A stretch of DNA of 64,000 bases. Source: Hydrogenophilales bacterium. GTDB lineage: Bacteria; Pseudomonadota; Gammaproteobacteria; Burkholderiales; Thiobacillaceae. Of the stretch, positions 55,801-64,000 are shown piece by piece; the first letter of the stretch is position 1; each line of letters opens with the position of its first letter. The position numbers and the translations under genes are program-made. The stretch is from NCBI GenBank assembly GCA_016195805.1, contig JACPYT010000018.1:77549-141548 (forward strand), given 5' to 3'. The notes under the pieces are model-generated. The model worked only from the letters and a program-made list of their open reading frames with translations. It ran no database searches and had not been told where the DNA came from.

Positions 55801-58800
55801 ATGCAGATCTCGTCCGGCACAAACGACTCCACATACGCCTCAGTCGCGAGCGGATCGGCGTCCTCTTGCGGAACAGTCGATGCCGCATGCATTTCCGCGT
55901 ACAGCATATCGGCGTCTTCCAGGGCGGCCGACTCGATGCCGGACGACGCCATGGGCGCCGCATATTCGATGATCGCGCCGACATTCAGCACAGGCAGTTC
56001 AGCACGGACCATTTCGGCTTCAGGCTGAGCGCCGTCCGCCATGATCGATGCCGCATCGGCATGCACTTCGCTGCCTGCATACTCGGCCAACTCGACCAAG
56101 GTTTCAGCGGCGACGGCCTCGGCAGCATCCATCGCATCATTTTCCGGTGCGGCGAACACGTCCCCATGCTCGACAACCGGTTCGGTCTCCGACAAGGCCA
56201 GCCAATCGCTTTCCGCTTCGGCATCGGCCGCAACGTCCACGTCGAATGCGGCCACCGGCTCGACTTCCGGCACGGTTGCCACGCCGGTTTCCACTGCCGT
56301 CCCGGCTTCTGCAACCGTTTCAGACCAGTCCGGCGCATTCGCAGCCGGTGCTTCGGCAACATGCTCGACCGGGGCAGCAGCCGGGACCGGCGACACATCC
56401 AGCGGTTGTCCCTGTGCTACACGATCGACCGCCGCCAGCAGGGCGGGAACCGGCAGACTCGCGGACCGATTGGCCTGCAGCGCGTTCACCCAATCCTGGA
56501 ACACCCCCCGGGCACGCCCGACCAGACGCAACAGATCGCCGCTGGCCGGCTTTTTCTCGGCCAGCCAGCCGTTCATCAACTGCTCATGCCGCCACGCGGT
56601 TTCGCCCAGTTCGTTCAGACCCACCATGCGCCCGCTACCCTTCAGCGTGTGGAAGCCACGGCGGATGACCGTCAGGGAAGCCTGGTCGTCGGGGTTGCTC
56701 TGGCAGGCATCGCAGGCTTCGCCCAGGGTCGCCAACACCTCGTTGGCTTCCTCCAGGAAGATTTCCAGCAATTCCGCCTCGGATTCTTCGGGAACCGCAA
56801 CCAGCAGCATGTCTTCGGCTGGCACGTGGTCGCCAGCCGGGCTTGTTCCGGTTTCCGGCTCGGTGGCCGCAGTGTATGCGGGCACCGCCACATCGTCGGC
56901 TTGCACCTCGAGCAACTCGCTTGCTGCCATTTCCCCGATCGCCCCTTCGGCGAAAACCGGCGTGGCTGCCTCGGCAGCCGGTTCGGCCACCGTTTCGATC
57001 GTCGGCGGAATGTCGAGTACAGCCCGTTCGGGCAAGGCCAGACCGGTCAGGGCGGCGATGTCGGCATCCAGCGCCAGCGGCGCAGCGACCGCATCCTGGC
57101 AGGCATCGAGCGCAGCGCGAGTCTGCTGTTTCAGCGTGGCGTCGTCGATCAGTTCGGCGTCGCGGCTGAGTTCGGTCAGGACTTCAAGGAATTTTTTTTT
57201 TGTGGCGTCGTCGGATTGATCGCGCCACGCCAGATAATTTTCCTGTACCTCAGCCTTGCGGGTGGGCAAGCCCGATTCAACGGTGTCCTCGAACGCGCTT
57301 TCGTCAACGCTGTCGGCATCGATCACGCCGAACTCGATCAGCACGGGACGCAGAATCCTGACGGCGTCGGCACGGCCGGCACAATAGGATTCGATATACA
57401 GACCCAGGCTGGAGAAGGCATCGGCCAGACGCTGCTGGGTTGCCTCGTCGGGGTGGCCCTCGCTGGCAAACGATTGCACGGTGGCGGCCGCTGCGCCCAA
57501 CAGGCTCGCGGCATCGGGCAACTCCAGCATGGTCAGCGCACCCTGCGCCTGCTGCGCCAGCGCAGGCAAGCCGGCCAGCGCCTCGCGCTCATCGGCATCA
57601 CGGAAGAAGGCATCCAGCGCCTCTTCCATCTGTTTCAGGTTCTGGCCGACTTCCTGCGCCATATGCACCAGCATGTCGCGTTCCGCTTCGCGCTGGTTGC
57701 TGGAATCCACGACATTGGCCGGCATTTCGCGGCCTTCGATCAGCGCACGCAGGCGCGCCTGCTGGCTTTCCGCGCGGGCGGAGAAGTCGCTGTGCAGGAC
57801 ATCTTCCTGGTCGACGGCATTCTGCATGAACAGCAAGGTGGACGCGACTTCCAGATCCATCTGTTCGCGCGCATCGCCTTCGCGACCTGCCGTCGCAGCG
57901 GCCGCAGCCGCCAGTTCGTCCAGCAAGGGCTTCAACTTGCTGGTTTCCAGCATCTGCGCCTGCGGCAGCATGCGTTCGAGGTGAGCCTGGAATTGCGGTA
58001 GCTGGGCGGTATCGCCCTCCACGTAGGCGTGCCAGCTATCGCGCGCCGCCTTGAGGTTCGCCTGCAAGGCATCCAGCACCGGGCGCATGCGGGCCAGTGC
58101 TTCGGGGTCGAGCATGCCGCGGCCGGGGAGATAGCGATCGAGGCCGAAGGTCGCGCGGACTTCGGCGGCGCGCCCGTCCAGCGTCTGGCTTTTCGCCACG
58201 AAGAACAGGGCATCGCGCAACAGGCGCTCGGCAACTTGCGGCGAGCCCTCCATCAGACGGCGCATCTGCAGGTCGACGCGAGCCAGCAGTTGCTTGACGT
58301 GAAAATCGGCTTCGACGCCGCGCGCGATCAGGCTGTCGACAAAACCGACGCACGCCCACCAGAAGGTTTGCGAGGCCTGTGAGGGCGCAATGCGTTCGAT
58401 TGCGGCCAGCGCATCGCGCATCCGCTTCAGCCCCTGCTCTGCCTCGATATTGCGCAGGAAAGCCAACAGGCCACGCTGGAACAGGCCGCGCGCGGTCTTG
58501 ACCTCAGCCGCCAGTGCCTCCTGCGTCATCGCATCGTTAGCCGCCTTGCCCTGCGCCCGCGTGCGCAGGTCGGGGAAAAACAGTTCGCCTTCGAACACCC
58601 GCTCCGCACCTTGCAGTTCGCGCAGCCGCTTGTAGAGGGGAAACAGCGCCAGCTCGCCGCTGCCGCGGCCGTCGGCCAGGTCCTTGACCCAGCGCTGCAG
58701 GCCTTCGATGGCATTGCGCAGGGCGCGCAACACTTCGTCGTTCGCCAGCATGCGATTTTCATTGACGTCGCCCAGGGTGGACTCGAGTGCGCCTGCCAGC

Positions 58801-59000
58801 GTGGCCGCCCCTTCGAGGCCGACCATGCGGAGCGCGCCGGTCACCTGGTGCGCATCGTCGGCTGCCAGGCGCAGGGCATTGGTGAGATCGGCGTCCACGC
58901 CGTAGGCCTGCACGCGCCCGAGGGCGGCTTGCAGGGCGGCATCGATATCCCCGCGCACCCAGTTCAACGGGCCGGTATCGTAATCGAGTAAGGCGCTCAT
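52875..59000 (-). CDS. chpA: Pil-Chp hybrid histidine kinase ChpA (multi-Hpt CheA with CheW and receiver)
   Basis: The 2041-residue kinase of the type IV pilus chemosensory system. Phosphotransfer helices include HTLKGSGRMVGL near residue 784, HTLGGIAGTA near 1114 (diverged) and HTIKGSARMVGA near 1323, plus a degenerate N-terminal unit (DDAHQVTGALRMVG). The ATPase follows: HLLRNALAHGVEDP near 1627, DDGAGLNY and GVGMDVVKSEI. A CheW domain sits at roughly 1770-1890 and a C-terminal receiver has VVDDSLTVRK and LLDVEMPRMDG (Asp near 1966). Acidic Pro/Ala linkers separate the modules. It senses surface contact or chemoattractants through PilJ and controls pilus motors via PilG and PilH. Confidence 0.94.
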   Translation of the reverse strand: MSALLDYDTGPLNWVRGDIDAALQAALGRVQAYGVDADLTNALRLAADDAHQVTGALRMVGLEGAATLAGALESTLGDVNENRMLANDEVLRALRNAIEGLQRWVKDLADGRGSGELALFPLYKRLRELQGAERVFEGELFFPDLRTRAQGKAANDAMTQEALAAEVKTARGLFQRGLLAFLRNIEAEQGLKRMRDALAAIERIAPSQASQTFWWACVGFVDSLIARGVEADFHVKQLLARVDLQMRRLMEGSPQVAERLLRDALFFVAKSQTLDGRAAEVRATFGLDRYLPGRGMLDPEALARMRPVLDALQANLKAARDSWHAYVEGDTAQLPQFQAHLERMLPQAQMLETSKLKPLLDELAAAAAATAGREGDAREQMDLEVASTLLFMQNAVDQEDVLHSDFSARAESQQARLRALIEGREMPANVVDSSNQREAERDMLVHMAQEVGQNLKQMEEALDAFFRDADEREALAGLPALAQQAQGALTMLELPDAASLLGAAAATVQSFASEGHPDEATQQRLADAFSSLGLYIESYCAGRADAVRILRPVLIEFGVIDADSVDESAFEDTVESGLPTRKAEVQENYLAWRDQSDDATKKKFLEVLTELSRDAELIDDATLKQQTRAALDACQDAVAAPLALDADIAALTGLALPERAVLDIPPTIETVAEPAAEAATPVFAEGAIGEMAASELLEVQADDVAVPAYTAATEPETGTSPAGDHVPAEDMLLVAVPEESEAELLEIFLEEANEVLATLGEACDACQSNPDDQASLTVIRRGFHTLKGSGRMVGLNELGETAWRHEQLMNGWLAEKKPASGDLLRLVGRARGVFQDWVNALQANRSASLPVPALLAAVDRVAQGQPLDVSPVPAAAPVEHVAEAPAANAPDWSETVAEAGTAVETGVATVPEVEPVAAFDVDVAADAEAESDWLALSETEPVVEHGDVFAAPENDAMDAAEAVAAETLVELAEYAGSEVHADAASIMADGAQPEAEMVRAELPVLNVGAIIEYAAPMASSGIESAALEDADMLYAEMHAASTVPQEDADPLATEAYVESFVPDEICIGPVCLSTGLYEIFITEAHQRLAVLSEEAERHAEIANSAVSEHARRAIHTLGGIAGTACITALSELSHALEQYWNRFVHTPMPASHLSLVQDTIARLHDMIAGIESGNLPEGAADLIATLGELEDEQAPLAVEPEPATVSDAPDELAMSAAEVQEELPSPEEIPAEAVSATEPAEVGQPAAVPGLPDISTLVPDIKHATPAPVFERREVADEIDPQLLPIFLEEADTLVPDTSAQLRAWRDAPASAGPRDALRRNLHTIKGSARMVGAMRLGELTHVMESRVIAVIEGHLSTGADVFDTLEAQLDRLADAVERLKQGDLAPVIEDAATPLQAPVEPVLGHAESATAVTAMTADPLAPATPVTRDSNALTLRVRADWIDRMVNQAGEVAIARSRIESEVFAFKRHVNELSEALVRLRGHIREVEIQAESQMQATFQTQGAAEEFDPLEFDRFTRFQEVTRFLAESVNDISTVQHILLARLGEADAALIQQTRLNRELQQDLLRVRMVPLYSVAERLYRTVRQTARDVNKRAQLDIQGGDLEIDRSVLEKVTAPLEHLLRNALAHGVEDPEVRRAKGKAEFGEIVLSARQTGNEMLLTVKDDGAGLNYVRIREKAEANGLLLPGVEPTETLLAQMIFAAGFSTAEAVTEVAGRGVGMDVVKSEISALGGRIDIVSVPGAGTTFNIYLPLTLAMTQAVMIQAAKHDYALPAPLVQQVLELKPHELEQAMAAGELTWRGARYPFSYLPHLLGDTEAVHEVQRYNPVVLLQSGSSQAAVLLDVIEGTREIVVKNIGPQMARITGVSGATVRGDGRVILILNPVPLALRWASLPRSTVERTAPAEAVEVSAALQPPLVLVVDDSLTVRKITTRLLTREGFRVDSAKDGVDALERMHDLIPDVVLLDVEMPRMDGFELARVMRSDARLKSVPIIMITSRTADKHRNHALEIGVNVYLGKPYQEQQLLDSIAEQLGQEAAVPA

Positions 59001-59069
59001 GATGTGTGTTCCTGACGTTGTGTGCCTGGTCTGGGTCGGCTGACCGCTTTGCGTTGTGGTCAGTCCCGA

Positions 59070-61190
59070 TCAGGCGAGCTTGAAGCCTGCAACCGAGTTC
59101 TTGAGATCCTGCGCCAGCTGCTTCATGCCGCCGATCGAGTCGGCGGTCTGCTGCGTACCGCTGCTGGTCTGGGCCGAAATGGACTTGATGTCCTGCATGG
59201 TTTCGGCCACCTTTGCGGTCGATTCCGCCTGGCTCTGGGTGGCCGAGGAGATGTCGGCGATCAGTCCGGCCAGCTTCTTCGACACGTCGCCGATCTCGGC
59301 CAGCGTCTGGCCTGCCGCATCGGACAGCTTGGCGCCTTCGACCACGCCCTGGGTCGAGACCTCCATCGCCGCCACGGTATCGTGGGTATCCGACTGAATG
59401 GTCTTCACGATCGCGGCGATCTGCTTGGTCGCATCGGCAGAGCGTTCCGCCAGCCGCTGCACTTCTTCCGCAACCACCGAGAAGCCGCGACCGGCCTCGC
59501 CCGCGGACGCGGCCTGGATGGCGGCGTTGAGCGCCAGCACGTTGGTCTGTTCGGTAATGTCGGAAATCAGTTCGACGATTTCACCGATCTCCTGCGAGGA
59601 CTCACCGAGGCGCTTGATTCGCTTCGAAGTTTCCTGGATCTGTTCGCGCAGGCCGTTCATGCTGGCAATGGCGTTAGCCACCGCCTGCTGGCCCTTCTCG
59701 GCAGCGGCCAGCGATTGTTCGGCCACGCGGGCGGATTCGGCGGCGTTGCCCGACACCTGCTGCACCGACTGCGCCAGACTCACCACCGCAGCCGAGGTTC
59801 CCTCGATTTCCACGGTCTGGCGGTGCGCTGCCTGTTGCAGCGAATCGGACACCTGGCTCGCCTGGCTGGCGGCCTGATCCATCTGCTGCGCGGCATTGTT
59901 GATCCCGCGCACCAGCGTACGCAATTCCTCCACCGTGTAGTTGATCGAGTCGGCCACCGCGCCGGTGATGTCCTCGGTCACGCTGGCGTTGATGGTGAGG
60001 TTGCCCTCTGCCAGCTCGCCCAGTTCGTCCATCAGACGCAGAATCGCTTCCTGGTTACGGCCGTTTTCCTCTTCGCTCTTGCGCGCCCGCGACTTGGTCT
60101 CGTTGATGTTGACCAGTCCCAGCATCACCAGCGAGCCGATCGCCAGCAGGCCGAACAGGGCGGCCAGCAGATAGCCGACACCGCCGATGGACTGATAGTC
60201 CTTCGATAGCCGGTCGGTATTCTGCAACAGCGTGTCGCTGCCGGTGAACAGGTGCTTGGCCGAGACCTTGGCTTGCAGCAGCGGCTGCGTGTTGGCCAAC
60301 ACCGCGCCCACCACCTCGACCATGTCACCCATGTTGCTGCCGAGATCTTCCAGCGTCGCCATGCTGTTTTCGTTGCGGCTGGCTCCGCCTGTCATCAATG
60401 CCTGCACCGTGTCGCGGAACGAAGTCGTGTCCTTTTCCAGCTGACTCACAACAGCCGGATTGATGAGGTCGGACGACAGCAGCAGGTTGGCGTTCTTCGG
60501 CAGGCGTTGGCTCAGCATGACCAAGTGATCGGCGCGCGACACTTCGCGTACGCCGGCGCCGGAATCGGCCAGCTGGCCGGCGAGCCGCTCGGCTACTTTC
60601 TGCAAGTCGACGCTCAGCTCATTGATGCGTTTGATGTTCACGCTCATCGCCACCAGGTTCTTCTGCTGCGACAGGATCTGCGCCACCTGGGGATTCATCT
60701 TTTTCCACTGGGCGTCGATCTTGTCCAAGGTGTCGCGTGCTGCGCCACCGGACGCCGGGACGTCGTCGTCGCCCTCGACCAGGCCTCTCAGGGTGGTCTC
60801 GAAGGAGGTCTTGCCCTCGGCCAGCTTCTTGAAGGCTGCGGCATTACCCAGAACAGACTGCTGGGCGGTCAACGGCAGGCGCTGCGACAGCACCTTCAGT
60901 TCGCCCGCTCGCGTTTCGTAACCGGTACGGTTGTTGATCTGGATCGAACTGTAGATGGTGAATCCGGCTGCCAGGAGCAAGGAAACGATCAGGGTGCCGC
61001 CGGTATAGAGATATTGCTTCTCGACGGGCAGACTGCCGATCAGGGGCGCCTTGCCGGGCTCCTTGTCCGCCAGTTTGCGCACGGTCTGCATGATCAGTGT
61101 GGTGTGTTCGCCCCCACCCTTACCCGTGACCTTTCCCGTCATGCGGCCCGCCAGCCCTTTCAGGCCATTCATCGTGATTGCCATGTTCAT
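59070..61190 (-). CDS. pilJ: Methyl-accepting chemotaxis protein PilJ
   Basis: A 706-residue inner-membrane receptor. Two membrane helices lie at about residues 56-78 ([18 protein letters not shown]) and 340-365 ([17 protein letters not shown]). The periplasmic part shows two PilJ-type four-helix units ([21 protein letters not shown] and [15 protein letters not shown]). After HAMP comes the signalling domain with the hairpin tip EISDI-type stretch [20 protein letters not shown] and [18 protein letters not shown] 61190 and 61184 both have ribosome sites (AAGGA and GGAG). It is upstream of chpA and downstream of pilI in one operon. Confidence 0.95.
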   Translation of the reverse strand: MNMAITMNGLKGLAGRMTGKVTGKGGGEHTTLIMQTVRKLADKEPGKAPLIGSLPVEKQYLYTGGTLIVSLLLAAGFTIYSSIQINNRTGYETRAGELKVLSQRLPLTAQQSVLGNAAAFKKLAEGKTSFETTLRGLVEGDDDVPASGGAARDTLDKIDAQWKKMNPQVAQILSQQKNLVAMSVNIKRINELSVDLQKVAERLAGQLADSGAGVREVSRADHLVMLSQRLPKNANLLLSSDLINPAVVSQLEKDTTSFRDTVQALMTGGASRNENSMATLEDLGSNMGDMVEVVGAVLANTQPLLQAKVSAKHLFTGSDTLLQNTDRLSKDYQSIGGVGYLLAALFGLLAIGSLVMLGLVNINETKSRARKSEEENGRNQEAILRLMDELGELAEGNLTINASVTEDITGAVADSINYTVEELRTLVRGINNAAQQMDQAASQASQVSDSLQQAAHRQTVEIEGTSAAVVSLAQSVQQVSGNAAESARVAEQSLAAAEKGQQAVANAIASMNGLREQIQETSKRIKRLGESSQEIGEIVELISDITEQTNVLALNAAIQAASAGEAGRGFSVVAEEVQRLAERSADATKQIAAIVKTIQSDTHDTVAAMEVSTQGVVEGAKLSDAAGQTLAEIGDVSKKLAGLIADISSATQSQAESTAKVAETMQDIKSISAQTSSGTQQTADSIGGMKQLAQDLKNSVAGFKLA

Positions 61191-61240
61191 CGCTCCAGTC
61201 CTTCCTCATCGGCGCCAGTGCGCCCGGTTTTAATGATCAA

Positions 61241-61762
61241 TCAATTGCCGATCTGCGCTTCGACCTTGAGAAACTCGGCATTCCCGAGCAATTGCCCGAA
61301 GTCCATGTCGCACCAGCCTGCACCGGCCTCGTCCGCATACTGGCGTGCGATCCAGGGATACGCCGCGTGCGCGTTGCGCAACTGGTAACGGTTGATGTTT
61401 TTCAGGCCCAGGGTGCTGCGCACCAGCAGAGCCGCGTTGACGCCGAAATCATGATGCGGAATCAGCAGGCGGCAGTCGGCATGGTCGGGGGTCACGCCCT
61501 GTCCCATGAAATCGGAAAAATCGCTCACCGCAAACAGGTTCCCGCGGATGTTGGCGACGCCGCGAAACCATCGGCGCGCGCCAGGCACCTTGACGATGGG
61601 CGGTACCGGGATCACTTCTTCGGTGTCGGACAGACTCACCAACCAGTTCACGTCGCCCACGCGGAAACCCAGCCGGGAGCCGGAATTGTCGCGGCTGGCC
61701 GCCGCCTGCAACTGCTGCGAAAGCGTGGTCTGAAATTCGCGCAGATTGAATTTCTTGGCCAT
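61241..61762 (-). CDS. pilI: CheW-like adaptor PilI
   Basis: A 173-residue CheW domain protein that couples PilJ to ChpA. Characteristic stretches are VGDVNWLVSLSDTEEVIPVP, GVANIRGNLFAVSDFSDF, and LVRSTLGLKN. It lies 10 bases after pilH and 50 before pilJ. No signal peptide; cytosolic. Confidence 0.94.
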   Translation of the reverse strand: MAKKFNLREFQTTLSQQLQAAASRDNSGSRLGFRVGDVNWLVSLSDTEEVIPVPPIVKVPGARRWFRGVANIRGNLFAVSDFSDFMGQGVTPDHADCRLLIPHHDFGVNAALLVRSTLGLKNINRYQLRNAHAAYPWIARQYADEAGAGWCDMDFGQLLGNAEFLKVEAQIGN

Positions 61763-61772
61763 GACGGTGTGC

Positions 61773-62138
61773 TCAGCCCAGCGCCTTGATTTGCGACAGC
61801 AGATCTTCCGGCTTCACGGGCTTGACCAGGTAGGCTTTCGCACCCTGGCGCATGCCCCACACCTTGTCGGTTTCCTGGCCCTTGGTGGTGCACATGATGA
61901 CCGGGATATGCTTGGTCGCTTCTTCCTTGGTGATCATGCGAGTCGCCTGATAGCCGTTCATGCCGGGCATCACGACGTCCATGACGATCAGGTCTGGCAG
62001 GGTCTGTTTGGCCTGTGCAACGGCTTCCTCGCCGCTTTCGGCCATGCTGACCAGATAGCCGTTCTTGACCAGCAGCTCGGATAGGAAAAAGCGCTCGGTG
62101 GGGGAATCATCCACAACCAGGATTCGGCTGATCGCCAT
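61773..62138 (-). CDS. pilH: Response regulator PilH
   Basis: A single-domain receiver (121 aa). The acidic pocket is VVDDSPTERF, the phospho-acceptor is Asp53 in LIVMDVVMPGMNGY, and the Lys is in YLVKPVKPEDL. In Pseudomonas PilH acts with PilG on the PilT/PilU retraction side or as a phosphate sink. It lies 24 bases after pilG. Confidence 0.94.
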   Translation of the reverse strand: MAISRILVVDDSPTERFFLSELLVKNGYLVSMAESGEEAVAQAKQTLPDLIVMDVVMPGMNGYQATRMITKEEATKHIPVIMCTTKGQETDKVWGMRQGAKAYLVKPVKPEDLLSQIKALG

Positions 62139-62162
62139 AATTTATTCTCCTTGGGTAAACAG

Positions 62163-62555
62163 TTATGCGCCCGCGCACGCGTGTTCGCGCACCGCCGTCA
62201 GCAGCGTGTCCTTGGTAAACGGCTTGGTCAGGTATTCGTCCGATCCCACCATGCGGCCACGCGCACGATCAAACAGCCCGTCCTTGGACGACAGCATGAT
62301 GACCGGCGTGGTGCGATACTTGGCATTGCGCTTGATCAATGAACAGGTCTGGTAGCCGTCGAGCCGCGGCATCATGATGTCGACAAACACCACGTCCGGT
62401 TCGTGGTCGGTGATCTTGGCCAGCGCGTCGAAGCCGTCCTGCGCCAGGATGACCTCGCAGCCCGCCTGGTTCAGAAAGATTTCCGCGCTGCGGCGTATGG
62501 TGTTGCTGTCATCGATGACCATCACCTTGACGCCTTTCAATGCTTCGTTATCCAC
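62163..62555 (-). CDS. pilG: Response regulator PilG
   Basis: A 130-residue single-domain receiver controlling pilus extension, first gene of the pil-chp operon. Motifs are KVMVIDDSNTIRRSAE, the acceptor Asp in VVFVDIMMPRLDGY, and EYLTKPFTKD. The start is read as GTG at 62555 (VDNEALKG), since a GGAG lies seven bases before it and the PilG family begins there; the ATG at 62597 would add 14 residues that include that ribosome site. Confidence 0.93.
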   Translation of the reverse strand: MDNEALKGVKVMVIDDSNTIRRSAEIFLNQAGCEVILAQDGFDALAKITDHEPDVVFVDIMMPRLDGYQTCSLIKRNAKYRTTPVIMLSSKDGLFDRARGRMVGSDEYLTKPFTKDTLLTAVREHACAGA

Positions 62556-62670
62556 ACGTTTCTCCGGCAGGGTCGTCGGGTAAGCGGCACGTGCCACCCC
62601 CCTGTGTGGTAAACATTACGGCACCGGTTCGGGCTTCTTTAGTGCCTGAACGCCACCGGGGACAGGCAGC

Positions 62671-62709
62671 AAACAAAAAGGGCGTTGCTGCGCAACGCCC
62701 TTTTTGTTT
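62671..62709. terminator. Bidirectional terminator before the exported hypothetical gene's end
   Basis: A 17-base perfect arm AAACAAAAAGGGCGTTG, loop CTGCG, and its complement ending TTTTTGTTT. It terminates the minus-strand gene at 62727 just upstream of the pilG promoter area. Confidence 0.93.
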
Positions 62710-62726
62710 GCCATGGAACCGAATCT

Positions 62727-63632
62727 TTACTGCTGCCAGGACTCCCCGCTGGACTTTTTCTCCACCCCGGCCACCGCACTCATGGTTTCGAGGATGGCAC
62801 TCGGCAGGGAGGATATCCGCATGAATTGCCCCATCCCCACATCCGGGAACGCCAGGGCGATGCGGAAGCGGCCATGCGGTGACTCCACCTCCTTGTCGAC
62901 CACGTAAATCTCGTAGGGCAGGCCGGCGATACTGTTCTGCATGTCGATTTTCTTGATCCAGTCGCCGTCGCTGTTCTCGCCGTCGTTCATCGCAACGCCG
63001 AATACGGCCAGCTTGCGATCCGGCATCACGACCTCGTAGACCTTGGTCGTCTTGCCCGTGCCCTTGGCCAGATTCTCGCGCACGGTCTTCACCGCCTCGG
63101 CAAAGCTGCCGTATTCGGCCAGTTTGTTCTTGTACGAATCCAGGCGCTCCATGCCGATCATGTAGCGGTAGTTGCTCAGGCTGCCGGCGGATTCCTCACC
63201 GCCCAAACCCTTGCCAGCCCCCAGCGCATCCTGCAGGCGCGTTTGCAGGGCCTTGACCGCGTCCTCCTTCTTGGCAAAACCCTTGCGGAAATAGGCGCGA
63301 TACCAGTAGTCGGGGTTGGTGTACGCCACACTGCCGTCCGCCTTCACGCCCACGCGAATCGCCGCACCCAGGATGGCATTGCCGCCCACCGAGCCCACCT
63401 CGTCGAGCATGGCATCGTCCGTGGCAATGACCACCCCATAGCCCGCCAGGGTTTTGGGGAAATATTTGCCGATCACCTTGAAACCGCCGCTCTTGAGCTT
63501 GGATTCGACCGCCGTTGCCGCCGCCTGCACGTTGCCGCCCTTCACCGAATCCCCCTGGATATAAGGGGAAATCGCCCATACGCTTGCCGAGAAAACAAGC
63601 AGGACCCACGCTGTAATCCACCGAATAATCAT
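62727..63632 (-). CDS. Exported hypothetical protein, 301 aa
   Basis: A secreted or periplasmic protein with signal IIRWITAWVLLVFSASVWA (cleaved near residue 20). The mature part begins ISPYIQGDSVKGG and includes VESKLKSGGFKVIGKYFPK and YGVVIATDD (a DUF302-like look), then YWYRAYFRKGFAKKED, KVYEVVMPDRKLAVFG and a C-terminal ISSLPSAILETMSAVAG. I cannot assign a known function. AGGAG precedes the ATG. It is monocistronic, ended by the strong terminator above. Confidence 0.75.
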   Translation of the reverse strand: MIIRWITAWVLLVFSASVWAISPYIQGDSVKGGNVQAAATAVESKLKSGGFKVIGKYFPKTLAGYGVVIATDDAMLDEVGSVGGNAILGAAIRVGVKADGSVAYTNPDYWYRAYFRKGFAKKEDAVKALQTRLQDALGAGKGLGGEESAGSLSNYRYMIGMERLDSYKNKLAEYGSFAEAVKTVRENLAKGTGKTTKVYEVVMPDRKLAVFGVAMNDGENSDGDWIKKIDMQNSIAGLPYEIYVVDKEVESPHGRFRIALAFPDVGMGQFMRISSLPSAILETMSAVAGVEKKSSGESWQQ

Positions 63633-63683
63633 TATCGTCTCCTGAATTAAATGTTATTTTTCAACGTCGTCTCATCATCCCAC

Positions 63684-63705
63684 CATGAGGCATGACTGCC
63701 TCATG
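63684..63705. promoter_or_regulatory. Hairpin/palindrome in the rubredoxin downstream region
   Basis: CATGAGGCA, loop TGAC, TGCCTCATG: nine perfect pairs. It lies between rubredoxin and the exported hypothetical gene without a T run, so it might be an operator or an mRNA-stabilising hairpin. Confidence 0.45.
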
Positions 63706-63793
63706 ATACGGACGCGCGTTTTCGCAACCCATCCACTTCCCCTGCAATAACGTCCCGGCCCGGCCTTTTCTTGAACGAAATCAACAAAATGCC

Positions 63794-63976
63794 CTAAAAC
63801 GCCACCATCTCGAAATCGTCCTTGCGCGCGCCGCAATCGGGACAGGTCCAGTTGATCGGGACATCTTCCCAGCGCGTGCCGGGTGGAATGCCATCGTCGG
63901 GCGCACCGGTTTCCTCGTGGTAGATGTAACCGCAGATCAGGCACATCCAGCTTTTGTATTCAGCGTTGTCAGGCAT
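63794..63976 (-). CDS. Rubredoxin
   Basis: A 60-residue rubredoxin with one iron bound by four cysteines: MCLICGYIY and WTCPDCGARKDDFE. The classical sequence between them, GAPDDGIPPGTRWEDVP, is complete. It passes single electrons in the cytoplasm; partner enzymes are not seen. It is the last gene on the right edge. Confidence 0.97.
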   Translation of the reverse strand: MPDNAEYKSWMCLICGYIYHEETGAPDDGIPPGTRWEDVPINWTCPDCGARKDDFEMVAF

Positions 63977-64000
63977 GGGGACGGGGGGAATCGGCTAAAA

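Noticed and set aside
55509-58001. 830-aa plus-strand open frame inside chpA
   Set aside because: It is antisense to a clear multi-domain kinase and made of His/Gln/Arg-rich residues typical of a GC-rich shadow frame.

Overview
Organism and overall character. The window is a dense, high-GC, mostly single-copy chromosomal segment of a Gram-negative betaproteobacterium. Signs of this are the hemA-prfA-prmC-grxD block, an ntrBC-glnA cluster with a textbook sigma-54/NtrC control region, lipid A acyltransferases, an RND pump, a Pil-Chp twitching chemotaxis operon, a PEP-CTERM protein and an S-adenosylhomocysteine (SAH) riboswitch in front of ahcY. A Thiobacillus-like or related Nitrosomonadales genome would fit, but the species is inference. 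No rRNA, tRNA, CRISPR array, transposase or prophage was found.

Layout. (1) 1-5.9 kb: hemA (partial), prfA, prmC and grxD, interrupted by a four-gene cassette: a secreted Cys-rich protein, a PqqD-like protein, an HprK-related kinase and a nucleotidyltransferase. (2) 6-10.9 kb: ntrC, ntrB, a DUF4124 protein and glnA on the minus strand, then a divergent rhodanese. (3) 11.4-12.9 kb: aroE and mtgA. (4) 12.9-14.85 kb: an AT-rich island carrying a two-gene type II Thoeris antiphage system (TIR-like ThsB and TM-macro ThsA). (5) 14.9-20.3 kb: an MgtE_N/CorA transporter, msbA, ttcA and a serine/alanine-glyoxylate-type aminotransferase. (6) 20.3-26.5 kb: small hypotheticals and the methyl cycle (metF, a holin-like membrane protein, ahcY under an SAH riboswitch, and metK), with a frameshifted PEP-CTERM gene in between. 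(7) 26.7-31.9 kb: two lipid A-type acyltransferases, a GNAT enzyme, a CoA-binding protein, dapF, DUF484 and xerC, tightly overlapping. (8) 32-40.4 kb: a GGDEF/EAL protein, PPK2, a lipoprotein and an RND efflux pair. (9) 40.5-46 kb: dksA with a zinc-ligand-poor finger, a frameshifted COG0523 GTPase, yidD, and a probable zinc-type metal uptake group. (10) 46-52.8 kb: a duplicated STAS protein, hslVU, a 572-nt repeat-rich spacer and two cytosolic hypothetical proteins. (11) 52.9-64 kb: the pilG-pilH-pilI-pilJ-chpA operon, an exported hypothetical protein and rubredoxin.

How the parts work together. The most novel-looking unit is the PqqD-like/HprK-like/nucleotidyltransferase cassette. Its parts resemble the tailoring enzymes of phosphorylated lasso peptides, but no protease or cyclase is present, and it follows an exported Cys-rich protein that may be its substrate. 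That protein gene and the PEP-CTERM gene both carry good sigma-54 -24/-12 matches. The Thoeris pair is a clear horizontally acquired defence module. Two genes (PEP-CTERM and the COG0523 GTPase) are broken at simple-sequence tracts, C6 and (GC)4, which could be sequencing errors, decay or slippage switches.
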